Origin: Bordetella parapertussis
GTDB lineage: Bacteria; Pseudomonadota; Gammaproteobacteria; Burkholderiales; Burkholderiaceae_C
Assembly: GCA_945875935.1 (NCBI GenBank)
Contig: CAMCNE010000012.1
Location: 1 to 39,017, forward strand
DNA: 39,017 bases
Reading direction: 5' to 3'
The notes under the pieces were generated by a model. It saw only the letters and a list, made by a program, of their open reading frames with translations, did not search any database and was not told the origin of the DNA. The position numbers were made by a program, and so were the translations under genes. Positions 1 to 7,715 of the stretch are shown in pieces (the first letter of the stretch is position 1; each line of letters opens with the position of its first letter).

Positions 1-78
1 GACGATGCCCGAGGCGGTCTTGGTTTCTTGCTCGAGGCGCTTGACGATCACGCGATCGTGCAAAGGACGAAGTTTCAT
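1..78 (-). CDS. groES: GroES co-chaperonin, N-terminal 26 codons only (cut by window edge)
   Basis: The minus strand reads MKLRPLHDRVIVKRLEQ and continues ETKTASGIV before running off the left edge. This is the highly conserved N-terminus of the 10-kDa co-chaperonin that caps the GroEL folding chamber in the cytoplasm. The ATG (complement of 76-78) follows an AGGAGA Shine-Dalgarno six bases upstream. The upstream CIRCE operator and strong promoter independently support the call, because CIRCE typically controls groESL or dnaK operons. groEL is expected just outside the window but cannot be seen. Confidence 0.95.
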   Translation of the reverse strand, partial: MKLRPLHDRVIVKRLEQETKTASGIV

Positions 79-192
79 AGCATCTCCTGGGTAAATCGGA
101 CTGGACTGGGTGGCTTCAGGTGTTCGTCTGCGAGCGGCCCTGCGCCTGAAAGCGCAATCGCACAACTGCACAAACGCCCGGAAGCAGCGTCG

Positions 193-219
193 TTAGCACT
201 CATCTCGATCGAGTGCTAG
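193..219 (-). promoter_or_regulatory. CIRCE operator (HrcA binding site) upstream of groES
   Basis: An inverted repeat with 9-base arms and a 9-base spacer. The plus strand reads TTAGCACTC, nine bases, then GAGTGCTAG. The known CIRCE consensus is TTAGCACTC-N9-GAGTGCTAA, so only one arm base differs. It lies immediately downstream of the predicted -10 box, at the expected transcription start, about 115 bases before the groES ATG. From established knowledge, the HrcA repressor binds here when GroEL is not titrated by misfolded protein. Confidence 0.93.
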
Positions 220-226
220 CAGAACA

Positions 227-254
227 ATTATAGGGGTCGACTTTTCGATTTCAA
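227..254 (-). promoter_or_regulatory. groES promoter: sigma-70 boxes with overlapping sigma-32-like features
   Basis: On the minus strand a TTGAAA (complement of 249-254) is followed after 16 bases by a perfect TATAAT (complement of 227-232). The same stretch also reads CTTGAAA, then 12 bases, then CCCC directly before TATAAT. This resembles the heat-shock sigma-32 consensus (CTTGAAA, 11-16 bases, CCCCATNT). The predicted start falls at about position 220, next to the CIRCE operator. Sigma-70 use is well supported by the boxes; sigma-32 use is inference. Confidence 0.8.
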
Positions 255-256
255 GG

Positions 257-272
257 CCGTCTCATGCGACGG
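257..272 (-). terminator. Weak hairpin between pqiC and the groES promoter
   Basis: CCGTC and GACGG pair across a six-base loop. After one mismatch the stem can extend by about three more pairs. Only two T residues follow on the minus strand, so it is a poor intrinsic terminator. It sits after the pqiC stop and abuts the groES -35 box, so it may partly insulate groES from pqi read-through. Confidence 0.3.
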
Positions 273-315
273 GCTTTCGATGCCGCTGCGCCAGAGGCCC
301 GGCCGAGGGTTCGCG

Positions 316-906
316 CTAGGGGGCCTCGCGCTGCAGGGCGGCGATCGCATCGGCGATGTCGCGGCTCATCTTGGCGGCTGCCTGGCTGTGTGCTGCTGCG
401 AGCGCCAGATAGCTGCCGTCAGCCGTACTTTCGCGCGCGGTCGTGCGTCCGGAGAGCGTCTTTTTGTCTTTCATCCGCCGCACCGTCCACATGGCGTCGA
501 GAGCGGCGGCTTCGCCCAATGTCGAGTTGAAATTGCGCACATCAACGAACACCCGATAGTCGGCATCCACACCGAGGGCCGGCGGAAACTGCCCGACCCG
601 CGGCGAGCCAAGAATCAACCCGAGGTCCTCGGCGATCACGCGCGAGAAGTTGTCCTGCAGCGGCGAAGCCCAGCGGTGAAAGTCGTCCGGTATCAATTCG
701 TTGCGGCCTGCGCTGACGACGATCTCCGGCCTGTCGACCGTGGCTGGCAAGGTGACCGGGCCCACGGCGACCACCAGCGCCGACGGTGTGGCGGCCGGCG
801 CGGCTGTGGCCGTGAGTGTGTAGAACCGCGTCGCAGGCGACGTGGCGCAGGCGGTCAGGAGCGCGGTGATGGCGCAGACGATCCCTGTCAAGGCGGTTGC
901 GCGCAT
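316..906 (-). CDS. pqiC: PqiC-type outer-membrane lipoprotein (ABC-type transport auxiliary, DUF330)
   Basis: A 196-residue lipoprotein of the PqiC / DUF330 family, the outer-membrane partner of the PqiB MCE tunnel that moves lipids across the periplasm. The N-terminus is a classic lipoprotein signal: basic start, hydrophobic stretch, then lipobox LTAC with the acylated cysteine at about residue 20. The mature part begins ATSPATRFYTLT, and the RFYTL segment just after the lipid anchor is typical of the family. I use the ATG at the complement of 904-906; a GTG one codon earlier would overlap the pqiB stop as GTGA. Last gene of pqiABC. A generic MCE auxiliary lipoprotein is the only real alternative, and the adjacent pqiAB argue for PqiC. 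Confidence 0.9.
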   Translation of the reverse strand: MRATALTGIVCAITALLTACATSPATRFYTLTATAAPAATPSALVVAVGPVTLPATVDRPEIVVSAGRNELIPDDFHRWASPLQDNFSRVIAEDLGLILGSPRVGQFPPALGVDADYRVFVDVRNFNSTLGEAAALDAMWTVRRMKDKKTLSGRTTARESTADGSYLALAAAHSQAAAKMSRDIADAIAALQREAP

Positions 907-2576
907 CACTTGTCTCCGCTTTTCGGTGAGGGCTTGCCGCGGATCACCGATTCGGGGTGCCGCTCAAGATAGTCAAACAGGATGCGCATGCTGGTCGAGG
1001 CGCGCGTGAATTCGGTCAGCGCATCGCGCAATTCCTGCTGCGCGGGCGCATCGGGGCTGAGCACATTGGCATCTGCGTTGTTCATGCCGCGCTCGATGCT
1101 GGCCAGCGCGCGCTGCATCGAGTCGAGGTTGGCGTTGAGCGCCGGCAAGAGCTCTTCGTCGACTCGACCGATGATTTTTCCGGTGCCCACCAGCACCCTG
1201 TGGAATTCCTTGAGATCCAGATTCAGCGTGCGCCCGAGGTCTTCAATCGGCAGCTTGTCGATCTTGGCCAGCACGCTGGTCAGCTTGTCCTCGATTTCGA
1301 CGATGCTGCTTTTCATCACCGGCAGTTCCGGCAAGTCGCGGCTCCAGTCGGTGCTCGCCTTGTCGGCATTCGGAAAGTATTCGAAAGCCACGTAGGTCTG
1401 CCCCGTGAGCAGGTTGCCGCTTCTGAGTTGCGCGCGCAGTCCGCGCTCTTCGATCAGTCGTCGCAGCAGGCCGCCGCGGCGTTTGTCGTCGCCGCTCGGT
1501 TGAGTCTTCTGGCTCGCGTCGGTGTAAGACAGCCGACCCTCGGGGTAGAAGCTGACCGTCACTCGCGGACGCACGTTCTTGCCTGACTTGTCGAGTTCGA
1601 GGTCGATTTCGGTGACCTCGCCTGCCGGCAGGCCCAGGAAAGTGACCGGCGCGCCGACCGACAGGCCGCGAAGCGTCTCGCTGAAATGGAGCACGTAGTG
1701 ACGTGAACCCGGAACCGGGGCCTTCATGGCGGATGGCCGATCGCTGTAAAGCACGAATTGCGCGTCGGACGGCGCGCTGGTGTCGCCGGGCGTGATCTTG
1801 GGCACATCGAACGCGATGCCACCGACCAGTGCGGCGACGATGGACTCGGTTCGAATGCCGATGCCGTTCGCATCGGTCGTGATGTCGACGCCCCCCGCGT
1901 TCCAGAACCGGGTGCTGGCCATGACGTGCTTGTCGTAGGGCGCATTGACAAAGACCCGAATCTCCACGGAAGCGCCGTCTTCTGAGATGGCGAATGACAC
2001 GACCTGGCCCACCGGCACGCGGCGAAAGAACACCGGCGAGCCTTCAGACAGCGAACCCAGGTCATGGGATTTCAGGATGAACTCGCGCCCCAGCTGCCCC
2101 GATATGAGCGGTGGCTTTTCCAGCCCATTGAATTCGTCCTGGCTTTGCTTCGAAGTCCCGGCTTCGAAGCCGATGTAGTTGCCCGACAGCAGGGTGTTCA
2201 GACCTGAAATACCGCTCAGGCTGATCGTGGGCCGTACCACCCAGAACTTCGCGTCTTCGACCAGCAGTGCGGCTGCGTGGCTGGTCATCTTGGCCGTGAC
2301 GACCACCTGCGAATAGTCGTTCGACAGGTGAACGTCGGTGACCTGACCGAGGTTCACGTCCTTGTACTTGATGAAGGTCTTGCCGACTTCGATGCCGTCG
2401 GCGGCCTTGAACACGATCGTGATGGTCGGGCCTTCGCTCCTGATGCGGTGCACTGCGATGCTGATGGCCACCAGCGCGGCGATGATGGGAATGATCCAGA
2501 CCATGGACACGCGGTGGCGCTTGGGCGCCAGCACCATCGCTTGAGGCAGTTCAGTGTTTGAGTCTGGTTCAGACAT
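906..2576 (-). CDS. pqiB: PqiB, MCE-family intermembrane lipid transport protein
   Basis: A 556-residue protein with a single N-terminal transmembrane helix (about residues 24-42) and a long periplasmic region holding three MCE/MlaD domains. The first starts near FKAADGIEVGKTFIKYKDV, the second near PVFFRRVPVGQVV, and the third near FLGLPAGEVTEIDLELD. A C-terminal helical segment (about residues 430-530) would build the needle through the periplasm, as known for E. coli PqiB. Length is close to the E. coli protein (about 546 residues). The ATG overlaps the end of pqiA by 8 bases and the stop touches pqiC, so the three genes are almost certainly translationally coupled. Its role is lipid trafficking between inner and outer membrane, upregulated by redox or envelope stress in E. 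coli. Confidence 0.95.
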   Translation of the reverse strand: MSEPDSNTELPQAMVLAPKRHRVSMVWIIPIIAALVAISIAVHRIRSEGPTITIVFKAADGIEVGKTFIKYKDVNLGQVTDVHLSNDYSQVVVTAKMTSHAAALLVEDAKFWVVRPTISLSGISGLNTLLSGNYIGFEAGTSKQSQDEFNGLEKPPLISGQLGREFILKSHDLGSLSEGSPVFFRRVPVGQVVSFAISEDGASVEIRVFVNAPYDKHVMASTRFWNAGGVDITTDANGIGIRTESIVAALVGGIAFDVPKITPGDTSAPSDAQFVLYSDRPSAMKAPVPGSRHYVLHFSETLRGLSVGAPVTFLGLPAGEVTEIDLELDKSGKNVRPRVTVSFYPEGRLSYTDASQKTQPSGDDKRRGGLLRRLIEERGLRAQLRSGNLLTGQTYVAFEYFPNADKASTDWSRDLPELPVMKSSIVEIEDKLTSVLAKIDKLPIEDLGRTLNLDLKEFHRVLVGTGKIIGRVDEELLPALNANLDSMQRALASIERGMNNADANVLSPDAPAQQELRDALTEFTRASTSMRILFDYLERHPESVIRGKPSPKSGDK

Positions 2577-3858
2577 GCTGCACCTGTTTGAAACGGCCCG
2601 CGTTCCAGATCAGTCGTGGATCGAAGGAGCGCGCGGCGAGCACGGTGAGTACCACCACAGACATGAACACGGCAACTCCCGAGCCTGGCTCCACCGACAT
2701 CAGTGGTTCAAGTTGCACGAGTGCGACGATGAATGCATCGACGAACACATCCAGCATCGACCAGCGTCCGACGAATTCGACCATTCGATACAGCCGTGTG
2801 CGGTCCTGGTTGTTCTTCACGTAGCCCAGCTGCACGGTGATCAGCAAATATGCCAGCGCAACGATTTTTCCCAGCGGGACGATCACGCTTGCGATCAAGA
2901 CGATCAAGGCAAGCGGCCAAGACCCCGATTGATACAAGTAGGCCACGCCGCTGATGATCGTGTCTGACTGGGAAGATCCGAGAGACGTCGAGATGAGCAC
3001 CGGCAGCGAATTGGCCGGTATGTAAAGAATGGCTGCCGCGATCAGCAGGGCCCAGGTGACCTGAATCGAGGCGTGCGAGGCCTCGGTCAGTGCCGCACCG
3101 CAACGAGGGCAGTGGCCGCGCTGTGGGTTGGGTGCGGGGCGCGAAAGAAGCCCGCAGCTCGTGCACGAGACCAGCCCGCATGGGGTTGATTCCTCGCCCA
3201 TAAGGAGCAGCGCGCCGCTTCGTTTGGCAAGGCCGGGCTCCATCGGCGCAGGCCGCGTGCCGTCTGCCCAGACGACGCGCTGCCAGATCGCGTGGCTGTC
3301 AAACGAGGAGCCCAGCGCGGCCAGCAGCACCACGAGCACGCCGAGGGCGAACAGTCCGACACCCGGCACCACCGTGGCAAATTGAGAAACCTTGATGAGC
3401 GCGACGAGCACGCCCAGCAGCATCACCTCGCTCATGGACCAAGGCTGCACCGACTCTGAAATGCGCAGCAATCGACCGACCCAGCGCGGGGCCGGTGGCC
3501 TTCTGGCCGCCAACAGCATCAACAGCATGAAAGCGATGAACAGGCCCGGCGCCACGACAGCACAAAACGCGACGCTCACGGCCGCCAATTCGCTGCCGCG
3601 CAGCCAGGTTTCTCTGGCCGCGCCGAGGATGGTCGTGGACGAGTCAAGCCCGGCCACCGACATTCCCATCAGCGGCGACAGGTTGGCGATCAGGAACACG
3701 ACTGCCGCAGTGAGGGCCAGCGCCAGCGGCCGGTCTATCGGATCCACCGGGTTTCTCGCGATGGTCATCTTGCATCGGGGACAAACCGCCTTGCCCCCTG
3801 GGGGAAGCGGCGGTACTCGCTGCTGCAACTCGCATTCGCGGCACGCCACGGTGTCCAT
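2569..3858 (-). CDS. pqiA: PqiA, inner-membrane partner of the PqiB lipid tunnel
   Basis: A 429-residue polytopic membrane protein made of two tandem PqiA domains. Each begins with a cytoplasmic zinc-ribbon-like four-cysteine motif: CRECELQQ with CPRCKM near the N-terminus, and CTSCGLL with CPRCGA near residue 220. Each is followed by about four hydrophobic helices, and the family motif PANSLPVL opens the second set. I start at the ATG (complement of 3856-3858) just before the first zinc motif. A GTG at 3874-3876 overlapping the yacG stop as GTGA is an alternative that adds six residues; an earlier in-frame start is excluded because it would read through yacG out of frame. First gene of pqiABC. 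Confidence 0.92.
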   Translation of the reverse strand: MDTVACRECELQQRVPPLPPGGKAVCPRCKMTIARNPVDPIDRPLALALTAAVVFLIANLSPLMGMSVAGLDSSTTILGAARETWLRGSELAAVSVAFCAVVAPGLFIAFMLLMLLAARRPPAPRWVGRLLRISESVQPWSMSEVMLLGVLVALIKVSQFATVVPGVGLFALGVLVVLLAALGSSFDSHAIWQRVVWADGTRPAPMEPGLAKRSGALLLMGEESTPCGLVSCTSCGLLSRPAPNPQRGHCPRCGAALTEASHASIQVTWALLIAAAILYIPANSLPVLISTSLGSSQSDTIISGVAYLYQSGSWPLALIVLIASVIVPLGKIVALAYLLITVQLGYVKNNQDRTRLYRMVEFVGRWSMLDVFVDAFIVALVQLEPLMSVEPGSGVAVFMSVVVLTVLAARSFDPRLIWNAGRFKQVQHV

Positions 3859-3872
3859 CGCGACGCCGTTCG

Positions 3873-4073
3873 TCACGGCGGGTTCTCGGAGTCTTCGGGA
3901 TCGGGCTTCGACTCGACCCGGTAGCTTTCGCTGGCCCAGTGGTTGAAGTCGTTGTTCTTGCAGCGCGCGCTGCAAAAGGGCCTGCTGGGGTTGCTCTCGG
4001 CGTAAAGGCTGTTGCCGCCGCACTTCGGGCAACGCACCACGCGTTGGGGCACAGACGACGCGCTCACGAGCAC
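3873..4073 (-). CDS. yacG: YacG, zinc-binding DNA gyrase inhibitor
   Basis: A 66-residue protein with the YacG zinc-ribbon: CPKCGG at about residues 15-20 and CSARCKNND at about 34-42, giving four cysteine ligands. It ends in an acidic, proline-rich tail. From the E. coli protein, YacG binds GyrB and blocks DNA binding by gyrase. The start is a GTG whose position overlaps the end of zapD by about 10 bases; a second GTG two codons later overlaps the zapD stop as GTGA. Both fit translational coupling. The order zapD-yacG is conserved in proteobacteria. Length is normal for the family (about 65 residues). Confidence 0.92.
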   Translation of the reverse strand: MLVSASSVPQRVVRCPKCGGNSLYAESNPSRPFCSARCKNNDFNHWASESYRVESKPDPEDSENPP

Positions 4074-4819
4074 AAGGTCAACTCGAAACTGCTGTCGGCG
4101 GTGTGAGCGCGCAGCCGACCTTCGGGATCCTGGCTCATCAGGCGCACCGACACCATCAACCTGTGCCCTGTGATCTCGGGAACCAGCTCCTGTTCGGAGC
4201 TGATTCGAACTCGCATGAGCTGGTAGGTGCGGCCGGCCGGCAGGCTTTGCTGGAATTGCCCACCGGGTGCGGACACGCGTTGCGCCACGCCCGAGTCACG
4301 CAGCAGGCCGAGCAGCACATTGAGCGCTTCTGCCAAAGGCAGCAGCAGGTCGATCCAGCGTGAAAGATCGGCGCGACGCCGCGACGGGTCGAATTGCTGC
4401 CAGGCGTAATAAGCCGGCAAATCGAACTCGCAGGTGCCACCGGGAATGCTGATGCGGCTGCGGATGCTCATCAGCCATTCGTTGGACGTGAGCGTCTGAC
4501 CCGTCTTGCCGGCGGAATTGTTCAAACCGTCGTGCGCGTGGTCGATCTTCTTGATCACGCTGTCGAGCGCGTCTTCAGAGATGGAGGGATTGCCGCGGTA
4601 ACTGTTGAGGCGGGATTTCTGCCGTTCCAGATCTTTCAGCAGATCGGATTTCAGATCGGCCCGCGAGGCCACTTCCATGATCTCGAAGATGGTGGCGATC
4701 GCGTAGTGATGGTCAACCGCGCCATCACGTGGCGCCAACTGTCCCAGCCGGTCGAACAGATGTTCGAGCCGAAGCATGGTTCGTATGCTTTCGTTGAACG
4801 GATGCTCGTAGAGAACCAA
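4064..4819 (-). CDS. zapD: ZapD, cell division protein stabilising FtsZ bundles
   Basis: A 251-residue ZapD (DUF1342) protein, a cytoplasmic factor that cross-links FtsZ protofilaments at midcell. The N-terminus VLYEHPFNESIRTMLRLE closely matches family N-termini, which usually begin M-I/V-L-Y/F-E-x-P. That fixes the start at a TTG (complement of 4817-4819), supported by an AAAGG Shine-Dalgarno about 9 bases upstream. The open frame continues 17 codons further to a GTG, but that extension has no family counterpart. It is followed with overlap by yacG, and coaE lies 69 bases upstream. I am confident of the family; the TTG start is well reasoned but not proven. Confidence 0.92.
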   Translation of the reverse strand: MVLYEHPFNESIRTMLRLEHLFDRLGQLAPRDGAVDHHYAIATIFEIMEVASRADLKSDLLKDLERQKSRLNSYRGNPSISEDALDSVIKKIDHAHDGLNNSAGKTGQTLTSNEWLMSIRSRISIPGGTCEFDLPAYYAWQQFDPSRRRADLSRWIDLLLPLAEALNVLLGLLRDSGVAQRVSAPGGQFQQSLPAGRTYQLMRVRISSEQELVPEITGHRLMVSVRLMSQDPEGRLRAHTADSSFELTLCS

Positions 4820-4888
4820 GTGGCACTGCCTTTGACCTGAGAAAAGACTCACGCTCAGGTGAGAAACCACCCCAGCCCAAAGATTGTT

Positions 4889-5521
4889 TCACACGGCTGA
4901 TTGAGGCGAAGGCTTCCACGCGTTCCACAAGGCTTCAACCCGGCGAGCCAGATCGGTCTGGCTGATACCGTCATTGACGACCACGTCGTTAGCGATCGAG
5001 TTTCGCCGCTCACGAGTGGCCTGTGCGGCCATCACGGCTTTGACCGCGTCGGCGGTCCATCCCGATCGGGCCATGACGCGAGCGACTTGCGTTGCTTCGC
5101 TGCAGTCGACGACCAGCACCCTGTGCACCGAGTCTCGCCAGTGGCCTGATTCGACCAGCAACGGGATGTCGAAAACGATGACCGCAGCATCGGCTGCGGT
5201 TGCGGCTTCGCGCTGCGCTGCGGCCGAAATCATCGGGTGCAAGATCGCTTCAAGCTTGCTGCGAGCTGTGCCATCGGCAAAGGCCAGCCGGCGCATCTGA
5301 TCGCGGTCCAGGCCGCCATCGGGCCGAATGACGCCATCGCCGAATGCTTCGCGCAGTGCCGGCATCGCTGCGCCGCCGGCTTGGGTCAGACCGCGAGAAA
5401 TGGCATCGGTGTCAACCACCTTGGCACCAAGACCGGCCAGCAAACGCGCCACCGTGCTCTTGCCGCTGCCGATGCCGCCGGTCAGGCCGATGCGCAACGG
5501 CGGCGGTGCGACGAGGTACAT
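4889..5521 (-). CDS. coaE: Dephospho-CoA kinase
   Basis: A 210-residue kinase catalysing the last step of coenzyme A synthesis, ATP-dependent phosphorylation of the 3'-hydroxyl of dephospho-CoA. The P-loop GLTGGIGSGKST lies at about residues 12-23, followed by the family segment VDTDAISRGLTQ and, later, VIVFDIPLLVESG. I chose the ATG at the complement of 5519-5521; a TTG two codons upstream also opens the frame. It sits 46 bases after pilD and ahead of zapD, the usual pilD-coaE-zapD order of gamma- and betaproteobacteria. Nothing unusual in length or motifs. Confidence 0.95.
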   Translation of the reverse strand: MYLVAPPPLRIGLTGGIGSGKSTVARLLAGLGAKVVDTDAISRGLTQAGGAAMPALREAFGDGVIRPDGGLDRDQMRRLAFADGTARSKLEAILHPMISAAAQREAATAADAAVIVFDIPLLVESGHWRDSVHRVLVVDCSEATQVARVMARSGWTADAVKAVMAAQATRERRNSIANDVVVNDGISQTDLARRVEALWNAWKPSPQSAV

Positions 5522-5567
5522 GCTCAAGCGTTTTGAAAGTGCAACTCAGCGAGAGCGCGCGTTGGCA

Positions 5568-6419
5568 TCAAGCCCAACCCAGCCAGCCCAGCACCCGCGT
5601 CGGACCCAGCAGCAAGACCGCCAGACCCGAGCCCGCCAGAAAGGGTCCGAAGGGCACATAGCGGCCTTCGCGCAGGGAGCTGTTCAGCTTCATCGCGATG
5701 CCGACCACCGCGCCAAAAATCGAGGCGCCCAGCACCACCGGCAGCACCATCGAAGCACCGAGCCATGCGCCCAGGGCTGCCAGCAATTTGAAGTCCCCGT
5801 AGCCCATGCCTTCCTTGCCGGTGGCGAGCTTGAAAAGCCAGTAAACACTCCAAAGCGAAAGGTATCCGGCCACAGCACCCCACACAGCCGATGACAGCGA
5901 CGTCGTCAGCCCCAGCGCGGCTGCGACCAAGCCACCCCAAAGCAGTGGCAGCGTCAATCCATCGGGCAGCAAGGTGGTGTCCCAGTCGATGCCGGCAAGC
6001 GCCACCAGCACCGCCGCAAAAGCGCACCACAGCAAGGTCGTGGGCTGCGCACCGAACCGCCAGGCCAGCGCCGCAAAGATCGCTGCCGTGAGCACTTCAA
6101 AGAAGGGGTAACGCGCAGAAATCGGCGTCTTGCATGCCGAGCACTTGCCGCGCAGCCACAGGTAGCTCAGTAGCGGAATGTTTTCGTACCAGGCGATGGC
6201 GTGGCCACACGAGGGGCAGCGCGAGCGCGGGGTGGAAAGCGTCATTTCGGGTGGCAACTCCACCTTCACGCCCAGCATGTCGGCGCACTCGGCCTTCCAG
6301 CCCCTGTCGAGCATCTGCGGCAACCGGTGGATCACCACGTTCAGGAAGCTGCCGATGCACAGGCCGAGCAATGCCAGCGTCCAAGGCGTGAGCATCACCT
6401 CGACGAAAGAAAGGTCCAT
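5568..6419 (-). CDS. pilD: PilD, type IV prepilin peptidase / N-methyltransferase
   Basis: A 283-residue inner-membrane bifunctional enzyme. It cleaves the leader peptide of type IV prepilins and N-methylates the new N-terminus. The N-terminal half carries the motif GSFLNVVIHRLP and a four-cysteine zinc site (CPSCGHA and CSACKTP). The C-terminal half is the A24 aspartic protease, with the two catalytic aspartates in GIDWDTTLLPDG and GYGDFKLLAALG. About eight hydrophobic helices are visible. I start at the ATG 11 bases after the end of pilC; a TTG nine codons earlier overlaps pilC and is less likely. It is the third gene of pilB-pilC-pilD. Confidence 0.95.
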   Translation of the reverse strand: MDLSFVEVMLTPWTLALLGLCIGSFLNVVIHRLPQMLDRGWKAECADMLGVKVELPPEMTLSTPRSRCPSCGHAIAWYENIPLLSYLWLRGKCSACKTPISARYPFFEVLTAAIFAALAWRFGAQPTTLLWCAFAAVLVALAGIDWDTTLLPDGLTLPLLWGGLVAAALGLTTSLSSAVWGAVAGYLSLWSVYWLFKLATGKEGMGYGDFKLLAALGAWLGASMVLPVVLGASIFGAVVGIAMKLNSSLREGRYVPFGPFLAGSGLAVLLLGPTRVLGWLGWA

Positions 6420-6429
6420 GCCTGCTGCG

Positions 6430-7650
6430 TCAGACGACCTGACCAATCTTGAAGATCGGCAAATACATTGACACCACGATGCCGCCGATCACGGTGCCCA
6501 GGATGACGATGATGAAGGGCTCCATCAGACTCGACAGACCCTTGACGGCCTCGTCGACCTCGTCCTCGTAGAACTCGGCGGCCTTGCCGAGCATCTGGTC
6601 GAGAGATCCCGACTCTTCGCCAATGGAGCACATCTGCAGCACCATGTTGGGAAAGACGCCAGTCGTCTGCATGGACGTGGTGAGAGACGAGCCAGTCGAC
6701 ACGTCTTTCTGGATGGCCACCGTGGCTTCCGCGAAGACTGCATTGCCCGAAGCTCCACCGACGGAATCGAGGGCTTCGACCAAGGGCACGCCTGCGGCGA
6801 ACATGGTCGACAGCGTGCGCGTCCAGCGGGCGATGGCCGACTTGTTGACCAGGTCCCCGAAGACGGGCACACGCAGCAACAAGCGGTCCATCGTCTTTTG
6901 CATTTTTTCCGAGCGCTTCCATGACTCAAGGAAAAAGTAGACGCCGCCGCCTAGGAAGCCAAAGATGGCCCACCAGTAACTGACGAAAAACTCCGACATC
7001 GCGATGACGATCAAGGTGGGCGCCGGCAGATCCGCGCCGAACGATGTGAAGACATCCTTGAAGGCTGGGATCACGAAGATCATGATCACGGTCACCACCA
7101 CAAACGCTGTGACCAGCACGGCGACCGGGTAGATCAACGCAGACTTGATCTTGTTCTTGATGGCCATCGTTTTTTCTTGATAGACGGCCAGACGGTCAAG
7201 CAACGCTTCAAGAATGCCGCCGGCCTCGCCAGCCTCGACAAGGTTGCAATAAAGCGCATCGAAATGAAGCGGGTGCTTGCGAAAGGCCGATGACAGGCTG
7301 GAGCCGGTTTCCACGTCGGAGCGTATGTCGGTCAGCAGCTTGGTCAGCCTCGGGTTGGGGCTGCCGCGGGCCACGATGTCGAAGGACTGAATCAATGGAA
7401 CTCCGGCTCGCATCATGGTCGACAGCTGTCGCGTGAATACGGCGATGTCCTTTTGCTTGATGGAGCGCCCACCGCTGGTGCGGCGCTTCTTGATCTTGGT
7501 GATCAGGACGCCTTGGCGACGCAGGCTGGCGCTGACCATGGCCTCTCCGCCAGCGCGCATCTCTCCACGAACGAGCTTGCCGTTCTTGTCTTTGCCTTCG
7601 TACTCGAAAACGACATCTCCGCCGCTTTTTGCGGCCGCTGCAGTCGCCAT
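6430..7650 (-). CDS. pilC: PilC, type IV pilus inner-membrane platform protein
   Basis: A 406-residue GspF/PilC protein that couples the PilB and PilT motors to pilin insertion and removal. Two copies of the T2SSF domain are visible, at about residues 75-195 and 278-400. Each opens with a conserved phrase of the type FTRQLSTMMRAGVPLIQSFD or WTRTLSTMFAAGVPLVEALD. Three transmembrane helices occur near residues 175-195, 225-245 and 380-400. The N-terminal segment FEYEGKDKNGKLVRGEM is typical of the family. It lies 65 bases downstream of pilB on the same strand. Length is normal. Confidence 0.95.
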   Translation of the reverse strand: MATAAAAKSGGDVVFEYEGKDKNGKLVRGEMRAGGEAMVSASLRRQGVLITKIKKRRTSGGRSIKQKDIAVFTRQLSTMMRAGVPLIQSFDIVARGSPNPRLTKLLTDIRSDVETGSSLSSAFRKHPLHFDALYCNLVEAGEAGGILEALLDRLAVYQEKTMAIKNKIKSALIYPVAVLVTAFVVVTVIMIFVIPAFKDVFTSFGADLPAPTLIVIAMSEFFVSYWWAIFGFLGGGVYFFLESWKRSEKMQKTMDRLLLRVPVFGDLVNKSAIARWTRTLSTMFAAGVPLVEALDSVGGASGNAVFAEATVAIQKDVSTGSSLTTSMQTTGVFPNMVLQMCSIGEESGSLDQMLGKAAEFYEDEVDEAVKGLSSLMEPFIIVILGTVIGGIVVSMYLPIFKIGQVV

Positions 7651-7715
7651 GGTGCCTCCGGGTAACGTCCCACCTGCCGTGTTATCGGCCGGACGACGTT
7701 TTTATTCAGTTCGAA

